Shown here in pieces: positions 17,763 to 26,910 of a stretch of 64,000 nucleotides of DNA. The first letter of the stretch is position 1; every line of letters starts with the position of its first letter. The notes below the pieces were generated by a model. That model was given only the letters and a program-made list of their open reading frames with translations, was not told the DNA's origin and searched no databases. Source of the stretch: Streptomyces fumanus (lineage in GTDB: Bacteria > Actinomycetota > Actinomycetes > Streptomycetales > Streptomycetaceae); the NCBI RefSeq assembly GCF_014655295.1, contig NZ_BNBI01000018.1:1-64000 (forward strand). Direction: 5' to 3'. The position numbers and the translations under genes were made by a program.

Positions 17763-19427
17763 ATGGGTCCCGTACTTGCCGGTGTGCTCCAGCTTCTCGC
17801 CCTGACGGGCGCACTGGCCCTCGTGCACATCCCCCTGGGCAACCACCTGGCCCGGGTCTACTCCGGCGGCCGGCACTGGCGGGTGGAGCGGTGGATCTAC
17901 CGGGCGATCGGCGCCGACCCGGACGCGGAGATGCGCTGGCCCGCGTATCTGCGCGGGGTGCTCGCCTTCTCCGCCGCCGGCGTCCTCTTCCTCTACCTGC
18001 TCCAGCGGCTGCAGGGCGTCCTGCCGGGCTCGCTGGGCTTCGCCTCCGTGCCGCCGGCGCAGGCGTTCAACACGGCCGTCTCCTTCGTCACCAACACCAA
18101 CTGGCAGTCGTACTACGGCGAGCAGACCATGGGGCACGTCGTGCAGACCGCCGGTCTGGCCGTGCAGAACTTCGTCTCCGCCGCCGTCGGCATGGCCGTC
18201 GCGGTGGCCCTGGTCCGGGGGTTCGCCCGCTCCGAGCGCTCCGGTGAGCTGGGCAACTTCTGGACCGACCTGGTGCGCGGGATCACCCGGGTGCTGGTGC
18301 CGCTGGCCACGGTCGCCGCGATCGTGCTGGCCGCCCGCGGGGTGATCCAGAACTTCTCCGGCATCCACGAGGTCGGGCAGTTCACGGGCGGGAGCCAGCA
18401 GTGGAACGGCGGGGCGGTCGCCTCGCAGGAGGCGATCAAGGAGCTGGGCACCAACGGCGGGGGGTACTTCAACGCCAACAGCGCCCACCCGTTCGAGAAC
18501 CCGACGCCGTTCACCAACCTCTTCGAGATCTTCCTGATCCTGGTGATCCCGTTCTCCCTGCCCCGGGCCTTCGGCCTGCTGGTCGGCTCGGTGCGGCAGG
18601 GGTACGCGATCCTCGCGGCGATGGCCGCGATCTGGGCCGGGTTCGCGGCCCTGATGATGTGGACCGAGTTCGCCCACCACGGCCCCGCCCTGGAGGCGGC
18701 CGGGGGCGCGCTGGAGGGCAAGGAGGTCCGCTTCGGCATCGGCGGCTCGTCGATCTTCGCGGTCTCCACCACCCTCACCTCCACCGGCGCCGTCGACTCC
18801 TTCCACTCCTCCTTCACCGGCCTCGGCGGCGGCATCACCCTGCTCGGCATGATGCTCGGCGAGATCGCGCCCGGCGGCGTCGGCTCGGGCCTGTACGGGA
18901 TGCTGGTCATGGCGGTCGTCGCGGTGTTCCTCGCCGGTCTGATGGTCGGCCGCACCCCCGAGTACCTGGGCAAGAAGATCGGCCCCCGCGAGATCAAGCT
19001 GGCGGCCCTCTACATCCTGATCACCCCGGCGCTGGTGCTGGTGGGCACCGCGCTGTCCGTGGCCCTGCCGACCCCGCCGCACTCGGCGCTCAATTCGGGC
19101 GCGCACGGCTTCTCCGAGGTGCTGTACGCCTTCACCTCGGCCGCCAACAACAACGGCTCGGCCTTCGCCGGGCTGAACGCCGACACCGACTGGTTCAACA
19201 CCGCGACCGGCCTCGCCATGCTGTTCGGCCGCTTCCTGCCCATGGTGTTCGTCCTCGCCCTGGCCGGCTCGCTCGGCGAGCAGCGGCCGGTGGCGGTCAC
19301 CGCGGGCACCCTGCGCACCGAGAAGCCGCTGTTCACCGGGGTGCTGGTGGGCGCGGTGCTGATCGTGACCGGTCTGACCTTCTTCCCGGCCCTGGCGCTG
19401 GGCCCGCTGGCCGAGGGGCTGGCGTGA
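17763..19427 (+). CDS. kdpA: Potassium-transporting ATPase channel-like subunit KdpA
   Basis: 554 residues, about ten transmembrane segments, member of the SKT potassium-channel superfamily. Selectivity-filter-like loops are visible: FVTNTNWQSYYGEQTMGH (about residues 100-117), GTNGGGYFNANSAHPFENP (about 229-247), STTLTSTGAVDS and SAANNNGSAFAG. It binds K+ with high affinity and passes it to KdpB. ATG eight bases after kdpF. Confidence 0.97.
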   Translation: MGPVLAGVLQLLALTGALALVHIPLGNHLARVYSGGRHWRVERWIYRAIGADPDAEMRWPAYLRGVLAFSAAGVLFLYLLQRLQGVLPGSLGFASVPPAQAFNTAVSFVTNTNWQSYYGEQTMGHVVQTAGLAVQNFVSAAVGMAVAVALVRGFARSERSGELGNFWTDLVRGITRVLVPLATVAAIVLAARGVIQNFSGIHEVGQFTGGSQQWNGGAVASQEAIKELGTNGGGYFNANSAHPFENPTPFTNLFEIFLILVIPFSLPRAFGLLVGSVRQGYAILAAMAAIWAGFAALMMWTEFAHHGPALEAAGGALEGKEVRFGIGGSSIFAVSTTLTSTGAVDSFHSSFTGLGGGITLLGMMLGEIAPGGVGSGLYGMLVMAVVAVFLAGLMVGRTPEYLGKKIGPREIKLAALYILITPALVLVGTALSVALPTPPHSALNSGAHGFSEVLYAFTSAANNNGSAFAGLNADTDWFNTATGLAMLFGRFLPMVFVLALAGSLGEQRPVAVTAGTLRTEKPLFTGVLVGAVLIVTGLTFFPALALGPLAEGLA

Positions 19428-19468
19428 CGACCACCCGTACCACCCCCACACCGAAGCGAGAGGGCGCG

Positions 19469-21556
19469 ATGTCCACGCTCACCCCGGCGCGCGCGCCGCA
19501 CCAGGACGGGCCGTCCGGCCACCAGGACGGCGGACGGGTCGGCGGCGGCCTGTTCGACCCGAGACAGCTCGTCAGGTCCCTGCCGGACGCCGTCCGCAAG
19601 CTCGACCCGCGGGTGATGGTCAAGTCCCCGGTGATGTTCGTGGTGCTGGTCGGGTCCGTGCTGACCACGGCGTTCTCCTTCCAGGACCCCGGCGACTGGT
19701 TCGGCTGGGCCATCAGCGCCTGGCTCTGGCTCACCGTGCTCTTCGCCAACCTCGCGGAGGCGGTGGCCGAGGGCCGCGGCAAGGCACAGGCCGACTCGCT
19801 GCGCCGGGCCAGGACCGACACGGTGGCCCGGCGCACGGACGGCACCGTGGTGCCCGGCACCGAACTGCGCGTCGGGGACCTGGTGGTGTGCGAGGCCGGG
19901 GACGTCATCCCCGGGGACGGCGATGTCGTCGAGGGCGTCGCCTCCGTCGACGAGTCGGCGATCACCGGCGAGTCGGCGCCCGTCATCCGGGAGTCCGGCG
20001 GCGACCGGTCCGCCGTCACCGGCGGCACCAAGGTGCTCTCCGACCGGATCGTGGTCCGGATCACCACCCGGCCGGGGGAGACCTTCATCGACCGGATGAT
20101 CGGCCTGGTGGAGGGCGCGGCCCGGCAGAAGACCCCGAACGAGATCGCGCTGAACATCCTGCTGGCCTCGCTGACCGTGGTCTTCCTGCTGGCCTGCGCC
20201 ACGCTTCCGGCGTTCGCCGGTCACGCGGGCACCCGTCCGACGATGATCGTGCTGGTGGCGCTGCTGGTCTGCCTGATCCCCACCACCATCGGCGCGCTGC
20301 TCTCCGCGATCGGCATCGCGGGCATGGACCGGCTGGTGCAGCGCAATGTGCTGGCCATGTCGGGGCGGGCGGTCGAGGCCGCCGGTGACGTCTCCACGCT
20401 GCTGCTGGACAAGACCGGCACGATCACCCTCGGCAACCGGCGGGCGGCGGAGTTCGTGCCGGTGCGCGGGGTGACGCGGGCCGAACTCGCGGACGCCGCG
20501 CAGCTCTCCTCGCTGGCCGACGAGACCCCCGAGGGCCGCTCGATCGTCGTCCTCGCCAAGGAGCGGTACGGACTGCGCGAACGCCACCAGGGGGAACTGG
20601 CGGGCGCCGAGTGGATCGCGTTCACCGCAGGGACCCGCATGTCCGGCGTGGACCTCGACGGCAGGCGAATCCGCAAGGGCGCGGCCGGCTCGGTCGCCGC
20701 CTGGGTGCGGGAGCGCGGCGGGGACCCGGCCCCGGACGCGGCGGAGCTGGCCGACGCCATCGCCGGGGCCGGCGGCACCCCGCTGCTGGTGGCCGTCGAG
20801 GATGCGGACGGCGCCCGGGTGCTGGGCGTCGTCCACCTCAAGGACGTCGTCAAGCAGGGCATGCGCGAACGGTTCGGGGAGCTGCGCCGGATGGGCATCC
20901 GCACCGTCATGATCACCGGTGACAATCCGCTGACCGCCAGGGCCATCGCCGAGGAGGCGGGCGTCGACGACTTCCTCGCCGAGGCCACCCCCGAGGACAA
21001 GATGGCGCTGATCAAGCGGGAGCAGGCCGGCGGCCGGCTGGTCGCGATGACCGGCGACGGCACCAATGACGCGCCCGCCCTCGCCCAGGCCGATGTCGGC
21101 GTGGCGATGAACACCGGTACGTCGGCCGCCAAGGAGGCCGGCAACATGGTCGACCTCGACTCGGACCCGACCAAGCTCATCGAGATCGTCGAGATCGGCA
21201 AGCAACTCCTGATCACCCGGGGCGCGTTGACGACGTTCTCCATCGCCAACGACGTGGCCAAGTACTTCGCGATCATCCCGGCGCTGTTCGCCGCGGTGTA
21301 CCCGGGCCTGGACAAGCTCAACATCATGCGGCTGTCCTCGCCGGACTCCGCGATCCTGTCGGCGGTCGTCTTCAACGCGCTGGTCATCGTGGCGCTGGTG
21401 CCGCTGGCCCTCAAGGGCGTCCGGTACCGGCCGGTCAGCGCCGACCAGCTGCTCCGCCGCAACCTCGGTGTCTACGGGCTCGGCGGGCTGATCGCCCCGT
21501 TCGCCGGCATCAAGCTCATCGACCTGCTCGTCTCCCTCATCCCCGGAATCGGTTGA
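19469..21556 (+). CDS. kdpB: Potassium-transporting P-type ATPase subunit KdpB
   Basis: 695 residues. The phosphorylated aspartate is D314 in LLLDKTGTITLGNR; the actuator loop reads ITGESAPV and the hinge TGDGTNDAPALAQADVGVAM. A variable 40-residue N-terminus precedes the conserved FDPRQLVRSLPDAVRKLDPR. ATG 19469 is chosen; GTG 19424, overlapping the kdpA stop, is in frame and would add 15 residues, and has GAGGGG upstream, so the start is not settled. Confidence 0.96.
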   Translation: MSTLTPARAPHQDGPSGHQDGGRVGGGLFDPRQLVRSLPDAVRKLDPRVMVKSPVMFVVLVGSVLTTAFSFQDPGDWFGWAISAWLWLTVLFANLAEAVAEGRGKAQADSLRRARTDTVARRTDGTVVPGTELRVGDLVVCEAGDVIPGDGDVVEGVASVDESAITGESAPVIRESGGDRSAVTGGTKVLSDRIVVRITTRPGETFIDRMIGLVEGAARQKTPNEIALNILLASLTVVFLLACATLPAFAGHAGTRPTMIVLVALLVCLIPTTIGALLSAIGIAGMDRLVQRNVLAMSGRAVEAAGDVSTLLLDKTGTITLGNRRAAEFVPVRGVTRAELADAAQLSSLADETPEGRSIVVLAKERYGLRERHQGELAGAEWIAFTAGTRMSGVDLDGRRIRKGAAGSVAAWVRERGGDPAPDAAELADAIAGAGGTPLLVAVEDADGARVLGVVHLKDVVKQGMRERFGELRRMGIRTVMITGDNPLTARAIAEEAGVDDFLAEATPEDKMALIKREQAGGRLVAMTGDGTNDAPALAQADVGVAMNTGTSAAKEAGNMVDLDSDPTKLIEIVEIGKQLLITRGALTTFSIANDVAKYFAIIPALFAAVYPGLDKLNIMRLSSPDSAILSAVVFNALVIVALVPLALKGVRYRPVSADQLLRRNLGVYGLGGLIAPFAGIKLIDLLVSLIPGIG

Positions 21557-21561
21557 TCGCC

Positions 21562-22230
21562 ATGCACCCCTCGGTAACCCGCACCGCCCGGTTGCTCGGC
21601 GCCGGGCTGCGCGCCCTGCTCGCCCTGACCCTGGTGACCGGCGTCCTCTACCCGCTGCTCGTCACCGGCGTCGCCCAGGCCCTGTTCCCCGGCAAGGCGA
21701 ACGGCTCGCGGGTCACGGCGGACGGCCGGACCGTCGGCTCCGCGCTCGTCGGCCAGTCCTACCGCCTGCCCGCGAGGCCGGGGCAGGAGGACCCCGGACC
21801 CGACCCGCGCTGGTTCCAGGGCCGCCCCGCGGACGGCCTGGGCGAGAACAGCCGCAACACCCGGTACGCGCTGGTCCTTTCGGGCGCCACCAACCTGGCC
21901 GCCGACAACCCGGAGCTGGTCCGCCGGATACGGCAGGCCAAGGCCGCCGTCGTCGCGGACAACTCCGTGCCCGGCCACCGGGTCGACCCCGCCGACGTGC
22001 CCGCCGACGCGGTGACCTCCTCCGGCTCCGGGCTGGACCCGGACATCTCCCCCCGGTACGCCGCCCTCCAGGTGCGCCGGGTCGCCCACGAGAACGACCT
22101 GCCGGTGGCCGCCGTCCGGGCGCTGGTCGCGGAGCACACCGAGGGCCGCACCCTCGGCTTCCTCGGGGAGCCCCGGGTGAACGTGCTGAAGCTGAACATC
22201 GCGCTGAAGGCCCTGGTCACGCGGGGCTGA
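21562..22230 (+). CDS. kdpC: Potassium-transporting ATPase subunit KdpC
   Basis: 222 residues: one N-terminal transmembrane helix (about 12-35, ALLALTLVTGVLYPLLVTGV) and an extracytoplasmic domain with the family motifs GSALVGQSY, FQGRP and SGSGLDPDISP. It holds KdpA and KdpB together. ATG 21562 lies five bases after the kdpB stop; TTG 21553 is a less likely start. A strong terminator follows; no kdpD/kdpE genes are present next to it. Confidence 0.95.
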   Translation: MHPSVTRTARLLGAGLRALLALTLVTGVLYPLLVTGVAQALFPGKANGSRVTADGRTVGSALVGQSYRLPARPGQEDPGPDPRWFQGRPADGLGENSRNTRYALVLSGATNLAADNPELVRRIRQAKAAVVADNSVPGHRVDPADVPADAVTSSGSGLDPDISPRYAALQVRRVAHENDLPVAAVRALVAEHTEGRTLGFLGEPRVNVLKLNIALKALVTRG

Positions 22231-22259
22231 ACCGGGCGGCGGACGGCCGCGCCACGCAC

Positions 22260-22301
22260 GGGAGCCGGCGGCTCCGGGACCACCCGGGGCCGCCGGCTCC
22301 C
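22260..22301 (+). terminator. kdp operon terminator
   Basis: Perfect 13-bp stem GGGAGCCGGCGGC (22260-22272) with GCCGCCGGCTCCC (22289-22301). No T run, as is usual for Streptomyces. Confidence 0.85.
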
Positions 22302-22367
22302 GTCTGGGCGCGAGCGAAGTTCCCGTATACGCGCGTTCGGGACAACCGGAACGTTCGCTCGCTGATC

Positions 22368-22378
22368 CGAAACTTTCG
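22368..22378. promoter_or_regulatory. Xylanase-type operator CGAAACTTTCG, upstream copy
   Basis: Perfect palindromic CGAAACTTTCG, about 97 bp before the -35 box. This palindrome has been described upstream of Streptomyces xylanase genes. With the downstream copy (158 bp away) it could allow repressor looping. Confidence 0.7.
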
Positions 22379-22464
22379 TCCTCCCGGTCTTTCCGAACGG
22401 CCCGGGACGGCTCGTGCGGCGCCGTCTGGGCCGGTGCCTCGGCAGATTCATCGCGTACAAGGGG

Positions 22465-22494
22465 TTGCCACCGTTTGGGAGCTGTCTCTAGGGT
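22465..22494 (+). promoter_or_regulatory. Promoter of the xylan transport operon
   Basis: TTGCCA (22465-22470), 18-bp spacer, TAGGGT (22489-22494). Transcription would begin near 22501, so the downstream operator at 22526 lies at about +26. Confidence 0.5.
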
Positions 22495-22525
22495 GCGGCA
22501 TCAACGCATCTTTCTGGATTATCTC

Positions 22526-22536
22526 CGAAACTTTCG
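22526..22536. promoter_or_regulatory. Xylanase-type operator CGAAACTTTCG, downstream copy
   Basis: Second perfect copy, between the predicted transcription start and the ribosome site, positioned to block elongation when bound. Confidence 0.75.
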
Positions 22537-22554
22537 CACCTCAAGGAGCGCACC

Positions 22555-23847
22555 ATGGGCGACCCGGCACTGTCTCGCCGCGGCTTCCTCGCGGCCTCGG
22601 CCGCGGCCGGTCTGGGAATGACGGCACTCAGCGGCTGTGGCGGTGACTCGGACGGAGGCTCGTCCGGGACGACCACGGTCGAGTGGTGGAACATCTCCAC
22701 CACCCAGCCGACGAAGGACGTCTGGGCGGCCCTCGCCAAGAAGTTCGAGGCGCAGAACCCCAAGGTGAAGATCAAGATCGTTCAACTGGAGAACGACGCC
22801 TACAAGTCGAAGATGACGGCCCTGATCGCCTCGGGGAAGCTCCCGGACATCTTCCACACCTGGGGCGGCGGCGTCCTCAGGCAGCAGGTCGACGCCGGTC
22901 TGGTCGAGGACCTCACCGACCGCACCAAGGAATGGTCCGAGGGCCTGCTGCCCGTCGCCAAGGAGCCGTACCTGATCGACGACCAGGTGTACGGCATCCC
23001 GTTCGACATCGGCATGGTCGGCTTCTGGTACAACAAGGCGCTGTTCAAGAAGGCCGGCATCGACACCCCGCCCACCACCTGGAGCGGCTTCCTCGACGCC
23101 GTACGCGCCCTGAAGGCCAAGAACATCACGCCCATCGCCCTGGCCGGCAAGGAGGCGTGGACCGGCATGTACTACTGGGCGTACCTGGCGATGCGCACGG
23201 CCGGCGCCGAGGCCGTGCAGAAGGCGGCCGACGACAAGGACTTCACCGCGCCGGAGTTCGTCCAGGCGGGCCGGCTGCTGAAGGAACTGGTCGACCTCCA
23301 GCCGTTCCAGAAGGGCTTCCTCGGCGCCGCCTACTCCACCCCCAGCGGCCAGGCCGCCGCCGTCGGCAACGGCAAGGCGGCGATGGAGCTGATGGGCCAG
23401 TGGGCGCCGGTCGTCCAGGCCGACGCCGGCAAGGGCCTCGGGGACGACCTCGGGTTCTTCCCGTTCCCGGAGGTCGAGGGCGGCAAGGGCGCCATCACCG
23501 AGGTGTTCGGCGGTGGCGGCGGGCACGCGCTGCGCCGGGGCGCCCCGCAGGCGGCGGTCGACTTCCTGAAGTTCTTCGCCTCGGAGACCACCGACCGGGA
23601 ACTGGTGAAGAAGACCGGTGTCCTGCCGGTCGTCCCGGCCGCCGAGGACGCCCTGACCGACGTCAACCTCAAGGCCGTACAGACCCAGTTGAAGGCGTCC
23701 ACCGGCTTCCAGCTCTACCTCGACCAGGCGTACGCCCCGGCCCTCGGCCAGGAGGTCAACGAGAGCGTCGCCGCGCTCATCGCCGGCTCCAAGTCGCCCG
23801 AGCAGATCAGCGAGTCGATCACCAAGGTCGCGAAGGAAGAGCAGTAA
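22555..23847 (+). CDS. Sugar ABC transporter substrate-binding lipoprotein (xylo-oligosaccharide type)
   Basis: 430 residues. The N-terminus combines a twin-arginine stretch (SRRGFLAASAAAG, residues 7-19) with the lipobox LSGC (about 25-28), so export by Tat and lipid anchoring are likely. The body is a family-1 solute-binding protein: WWNISTTQPTKDVWAALAKK at the start and IPFDIGMVGFWYNKALFKKAG in the middle. The two palindromes upstream and the xylanase downstream point to xylo-oligosaccharides (BxlE-like). No ATPase is encoded in the operon; such importers in Streptomyces share the MsiK ATPase encoded elsewhere. Confidence 0.9.
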   Translation: MGDPALSRRGFLAASAAAGLGMTALSGCGGDSDGGSSGTTTVEWWNISTTQPTKDVWAALAKKFEAQNPKVKIKIVQLENDAYKSKMTALIASGKLPDIFHTWGGGVLRQQVDAGLVEDLTDRTKEWSEGLLPVAKEPYLIDDQVYGIPFDIGMVGFWYNKALFKKAGIDTPPTTWSGFLDAVRALKAKNITPIALAGKEAWTGMYYWAYLAMRTAGAEAVQKAADDKDFTAPEFVQAGRLLKELVDLQPFQKGFLGAAYSTPSGQAAAVGNGKAAMELMGQWAPVVQADAGKGLGDDLGFFPFPEVEGGKGAITEVFGGGGGHALRRGAPQAAVDFLKFFASETTDRELVKKTGVLPVVPAAEDALTDVNLKAVQTQLKASTGFQLYLDQAYAPALGQEVNESVAALIAGSKSPEQISESITKVAKEEQ

Positions 23848-23853
23848 CCGCCG

Positions 23854-24852
23854 ATGACCTCCACGTTCCTGCCGGACAAGCGCGCCGGATCCGGCACCGA
23901 CCTCCCGCCCCCGCCGGCCGACCCGGCCCGGGGGCGGGCCCGGCGCCGCGCGGTCAACTGGCTCACCGCGGTGAGCTTCCAGGTCCCCGCCCTGGTGCTG
24001 TTCATCGTCCTGGTGCTGCTGCCGATCCTGTTCGCCCTGTACGCCGCCTTCTTCCGGTGGGGCGGCTTCGGGATGCCCTCGGACTACGTCGGCACCGAGA
24101 ACTTCACCCGTCTCTTCGACGACCCCGTCTTCCTCGGGGACCTGTGGCGCTGCCTGCTGCTGGTGCTGCTGTCGCTGGCGGTGCAGCTGCCGTTCGCGCT
24201 GGCCATGGCGGTGCTGCTGAACCAGCGGATCCGCGGCCGGGCCCTGTACCGGATGCTGTTCTTCGCGCCGTACGTGCTCTCCGAGGCCATCACCGGCGTG
24301 CTGTTCAGCATGATCTTCGCGCCCGACGACGGCCTCGCCGACCAGGTGCTCGACAACATCGGGCTGGGCTGGGTCGGCGGGGAGTGGTTCTCCGACCCGT
24401 CCACCGTGATGGCGACCCTCTTCCTCGTCATGACCTGGAAGTACTTCGGCTTCCACATGATGCTGTACCTGGCCGGGCTCCAGTCCATCCCCAAGGAGCT
24501 GACCGAGGCGGCGCTCATCGACGGCGCCAGCCCCTGGCAGCGGTTCCGCAACGTCACGCTGCCGCTGCTCGCGCCCACCCTGCGGATCAGCGTCTTCCTG
24601 TCCGTCATCGGCGCCATCCAGTTGTTCGACCTGGTCTGGGTGGTCACCCAGGGCGGCCCCGACCACCACTCCGAGACCATGGCCGTGACCATGTTCCAGT
24701 TCGGCTTCAAGCGCTACCAGGTCGGCTACGCCAGCGCGATCAGCGTGGTCATGTTCGGCATCAGCCTCGTCTTCGCCCTTGCCTACCAGCGGTTCGTCCT
24801 GCGGCGCGACCTCCAGGGAGCCACCACGACCATGCGAGGAGGCGGCAAGTGA
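23854..24852 (+). CDS. Sugar ABC transporter permease 1 (MalF-like)
   Basis: 332 residues. A Pro/Arg-rich cytoplasmic start is followed by six predicted transmembrane segments. The ATPase-docking EAA loop reads LTEAALIDGASPWQRFRNVT (about residues 215-234). It starts six bases after the binding-protein gene and its stop overlaps the next GTG. It forms the import pore with permease 2. Confidence 0.93.
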   Translation: MTSTFLPDKRAGSGTDLPPPPADPARGRARRRAVNWLTAVSFQVPALVLFIVLVLLPILFALYAAFFRWGGFGMPSDYVGTENFTRLFDDPVFLGDLWRCLLLVLLSLAVQLPFALAMAVLLNQRIRGRALYRMLFFAPYVLSEAITGVLFSMIFAPDDGLADQVLDNIGLGWVGGEWFSDPSTVMATLFLVMTWKYFGFHMMLYLAGLQSIPKELTEAALIDGASPWQRFRNVTLPLLAPTLRISVFLSVIGAIQLFDLVWVVTQGGPDHHSETMAVTMFQFGFKRYQVGYASAISVVMFGISLVFALAYQRFVLRRDLQGATTTMRGGGK

Positions 24853-25706
24853 CGCTCACCACCGACAAGACCCCCCAGGCCGGCCGGCGGAGGTTCCGGA
24901 CGCTGCCCCTCCACGTGGTGCTGATCGTGGTCGGCGCCGTCATGGCCGTACCGCTGCTGTACGCGGTGGTGTCCGGGTTCAAGTCCACCGACCAGCTCTC
25001 CGGCAACCCCGTCGGGCTGCCCGACCCGTGGGTGGTGTCCAACTACACCGACATCCTCGGCTCGGGCTCGTTCTGGCGGCTGGTCGGCAACAGCACGCTG
25101 ATCGCCGTGGCCACCACCGTCATCGTGGTCGCGGTCTCCGCGCTGGCCGCGTTCTCCTTCGCCCGGTTCGCCTTCCGCGGGCGGGAGGTGCTGTTCACGC
25201 TGTTCACGATGGGGCTGATGTTCCCCTTCGCGGTCGCGGCGCTGCCCCTGTTCCTGCTGCTGCGGTCGATGGGCCTGCTGGACAACCCGCTCGGCGTGAT
25301 CCTGCCGCAGGCCGCGTTCGGGCTGCCGATGACCATCATCATCCTGCGCGGTTTCTTCCGCGAGATCCCCGGGGAGCTGGAGGAGGCGGCCACCCTCGAC
25401 GGCTGCGGCCCGCTCGGCTTCTTCTGGCGGGTGCTGCTGCCGATGGCCCGGCCCGCCCTCGGCACGGTGTCGGTGCTGGCGGTCGTCACGAGCTGGAACA
25501 ACTTCTTCCTGCCGCTGCTGGTCTTCACCGACTCCACCTGGTGGACCATCCCGATCGGCGTGCAGCAGTTCCAGGGCCAGTACTCGGCCGACACCGCCCG
25601 CGTCTTCGCCTACCTGGTGCTGGCGATGGTGCCCGCCCTCGCCTTCTACTCCGTCGCCGAACGCCAGTTGGTCGGCGGCCTGACCGCCGGCGCCACCAAG
25701 GGCTGA
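24849..25706 (+). CDS. Sugar ABC transporter permease 2 (MalG-like)
   Basis: 285 residues with six hydrophobic segments. The EAA loop is ELEEAATLDGCGPLGFFWRV (about residues 175-194). GTG start overlaps the stop of permease 1 (GTGA), so the two subunits are made together. The end PALAFYSVAERQLVGGLTAGATKG is typical of MalG-type carbohydrate permeases (quoted here only to its family-typical form). Confidence 0.93.
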   Translation: MTLTTDKTPQAGRRRFRTLPLHVVLIVVGAVMAVPLLYAVVSGFKSTDQLSGNPVGLPDPWVVSNYTDILGSGSFWRLVGNSTLIAVATTVIVVAVSALAAFSFARFAFRGREVLFTLFTMGLMFPFAVAALPLFLLLRSMGLLDNPLGVILPQAAFGLPMTIIILRGFFREIPGELEEAATLDGCGPLGFFWRVLLPMARPALGTVSVLAVVTSWNNFFLPLLVFTDSTWWTIPIGVQQFQGQYSADTARVFAYLVLAMVPALAFYSVAERQLVGGLTAGATKG

Positions 25707-25755
25707 CCCGCACCGCACCGACCGCACATCCCACCCGCACGTGAGGAGTCGCAGC

Positions 25756-26835
25756 ATGCGTACGACCACCCGCTCGCGCACCCGGCTCAGACTGGCCGGG
25801 GCGCTCGCCGCCGTCCTCGTCGCGGCCGGCGTCGCCACCGGCCCCGCCGCCCAGGCCGGCGAGGAACGGCACGGGGGCCACCACCGCACCCTCGCCGACC
25901 TCGCCCAGCGCCACGGCCGCTACTTCGGCAGCGCCACCGACAACCCCGAACTGACCGACACCGCCTACACGGCCCTCCTCGGCAAGGAGTTCGACCAGAT
26001 CACGCCCGGCAACGGGATGAAGTGGTACGCCACCGAGCCGGAGCCCGGCGTCTTCGACTGGACGGCGGGCGACGAGATCGTGGACCTGGCCCGCGCCAAC
26101 CACCAGAAGGTGCGCGGCCACACCCTGGTCTGGCACAGCCAGCTGCCCGACTGGGTCACCGCCCGGGAGTGGACGGCCGCCGAGCTGAGGGCCGTACTGA
26201 AGCGGCACGTCCAGACGGAGGTGCGGCACTACCGGGGCAAGGTGTTCGCCTGGGACGTCGTCAACGAGGCGTTCAACGAGGACGGCACCTACCGGGAGAG
26301 CGTCTTCTACAAGACCCTGGGCCCCGGCTACATCGCCGACGCCCTGCGCTGGGCCCACCAGGCCGACCCGCACGTCAAGCTGTACCTGAACGACTACAAC
26401 ATCGAGGCCGTCGGCCCCAAGAGCGACGCCTACTACCGGCTGGCCAAGGAGCTGAAGGCGCAGGGCGTGCCGCTGGACGGCATCGGCTTCCAGACCCACC
26501 TGGCCCTGCAGTACGGCTATCCGGACACCCTGGAGGACAACCTCCGCCGGTTCTCCCGGCTCGGCCTGGACACCGCCCTCACCGAGGTCGACATCCGGAT
26601 GCAGCTGCCCGCCGACGCCGAGAAGCTGGCCACCCAGGCCGACTGGTACCAGCGGCTGACCGAGTCCTGCCTCGCGGTGCGCCGCTGCGTCGGCATCACG
26701 CTGTGGGACTACACCGACAAGTACTCGTGGATCCCGGCGTTCTTCGAGGGCGAGGGCGCGGCCCTGCCGTGGGACGAGCAACTGGCGCCCAAGCCCGCCT
26801 ACTTCGCCATCCGGGCGGCTCTCGCCCGGAAGTGA
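25756..26835 (+). CDS. Secreted endo-1,4-beta-xylanase, GH10
   Basis: 359 residues. A cleavable signal peptide (Arg-rich start, hydrophobic core, AQA cleavage site near residue 36) is followed by one GH10 barrel. Acid/base E171 lies in WDVVNEAFNEDG and nucleophile E277 in LTEVDIRM. Substrate residues WHSQLPDWV and the late LWDYTDKYSW are present. No carbohydrate-binding module follows, so it is a single-domain enzyme. GAGGAG just before the ATG; the gene is 49 bp after the permease, hence probably in the same operon. It cuts xylan outside the cell to oligomers that the transporter imports. Confidence 0.96.
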   Translation: MRTTTRSRTRLRLAGALAAVLVAAGVATGPAAQAGEERHGGHHRTLADLAQRHGRYFGSATDNPELTDTAYTALLGKEFDQITPGNGMKWYATEPEPGVFDWTAGDEIVDLARANHQKVRGHTLVWHSQLPDWVTAREWTAAELRAVLKRHVQTEVRHYRGKVFAWDVVNEAFNEDGTYRESVFYKTLGPGYIADALRWAHQADPHVKLYLNDYNIEAVGPKSDAYYRLAKELKAQGVPLDGIGFQTHLALQYGYPDTLEDNLRRFSRLGLDTALTEVDIRMQLPADAEKLATQADWYQRLTESCLAVRRCVGITLWDYTDKYSWIPAFFEGEGAALPWDEQLAPKPAYFAIRAALARK

Positions 26836-26848
26836 CCGCAGGGCCGGT

Positions 26849-26910
26849 CACCGCACCGCCCGCTCAGGCCGCCGTCACCACCCGGCCGGCGCCGAGCGGG
26901 CGGTGCGGTG
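26849..26910. terminator. Long inverted repeat ending the xylan operon
   Basis: Perfect 17-bp arms CACCGCACCGCCCGCTC (26849-26865) and GAGCGGGCGGTGCGGTG (26894-26910), 28-nt loop. It starts just after the xylanase stop and extends into the 3' end of the convergent DUF5999 gene, so one arm is coding on the other strand. Confidence 0.75.

Larger units (their letters stand above)
22302..22554. other. Intergenic control region of the xylan operon
   Basis: No gene. It holds two CGAAACTTTCG palindromes, a GAACGTTC palindrome (22350-22357), a promoter (22465-22494) and the ribosome site AAGGAG (22543-22548) of the binding-protein gene. Confidence 0.7.

Noticed and set aside
17715..19451. 578-codon minus-strand frame opposite kdpA
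   Set aside because: Shadow of kdpA, His/Gln/Arg-rich with no fold.
18401..19468. In-frame extension of kdpB back into kdpA
   Set aside because: Reads kdpA in a wrong frame; KdpB homology starts at 19469 (or at most 19424).
22683..24848. Long plus-strand frame in front of permease 2
   Set aside because: Overlaps the binding protein and permease 1 in a different frame; permease 2 homology begins at GTG 24849.
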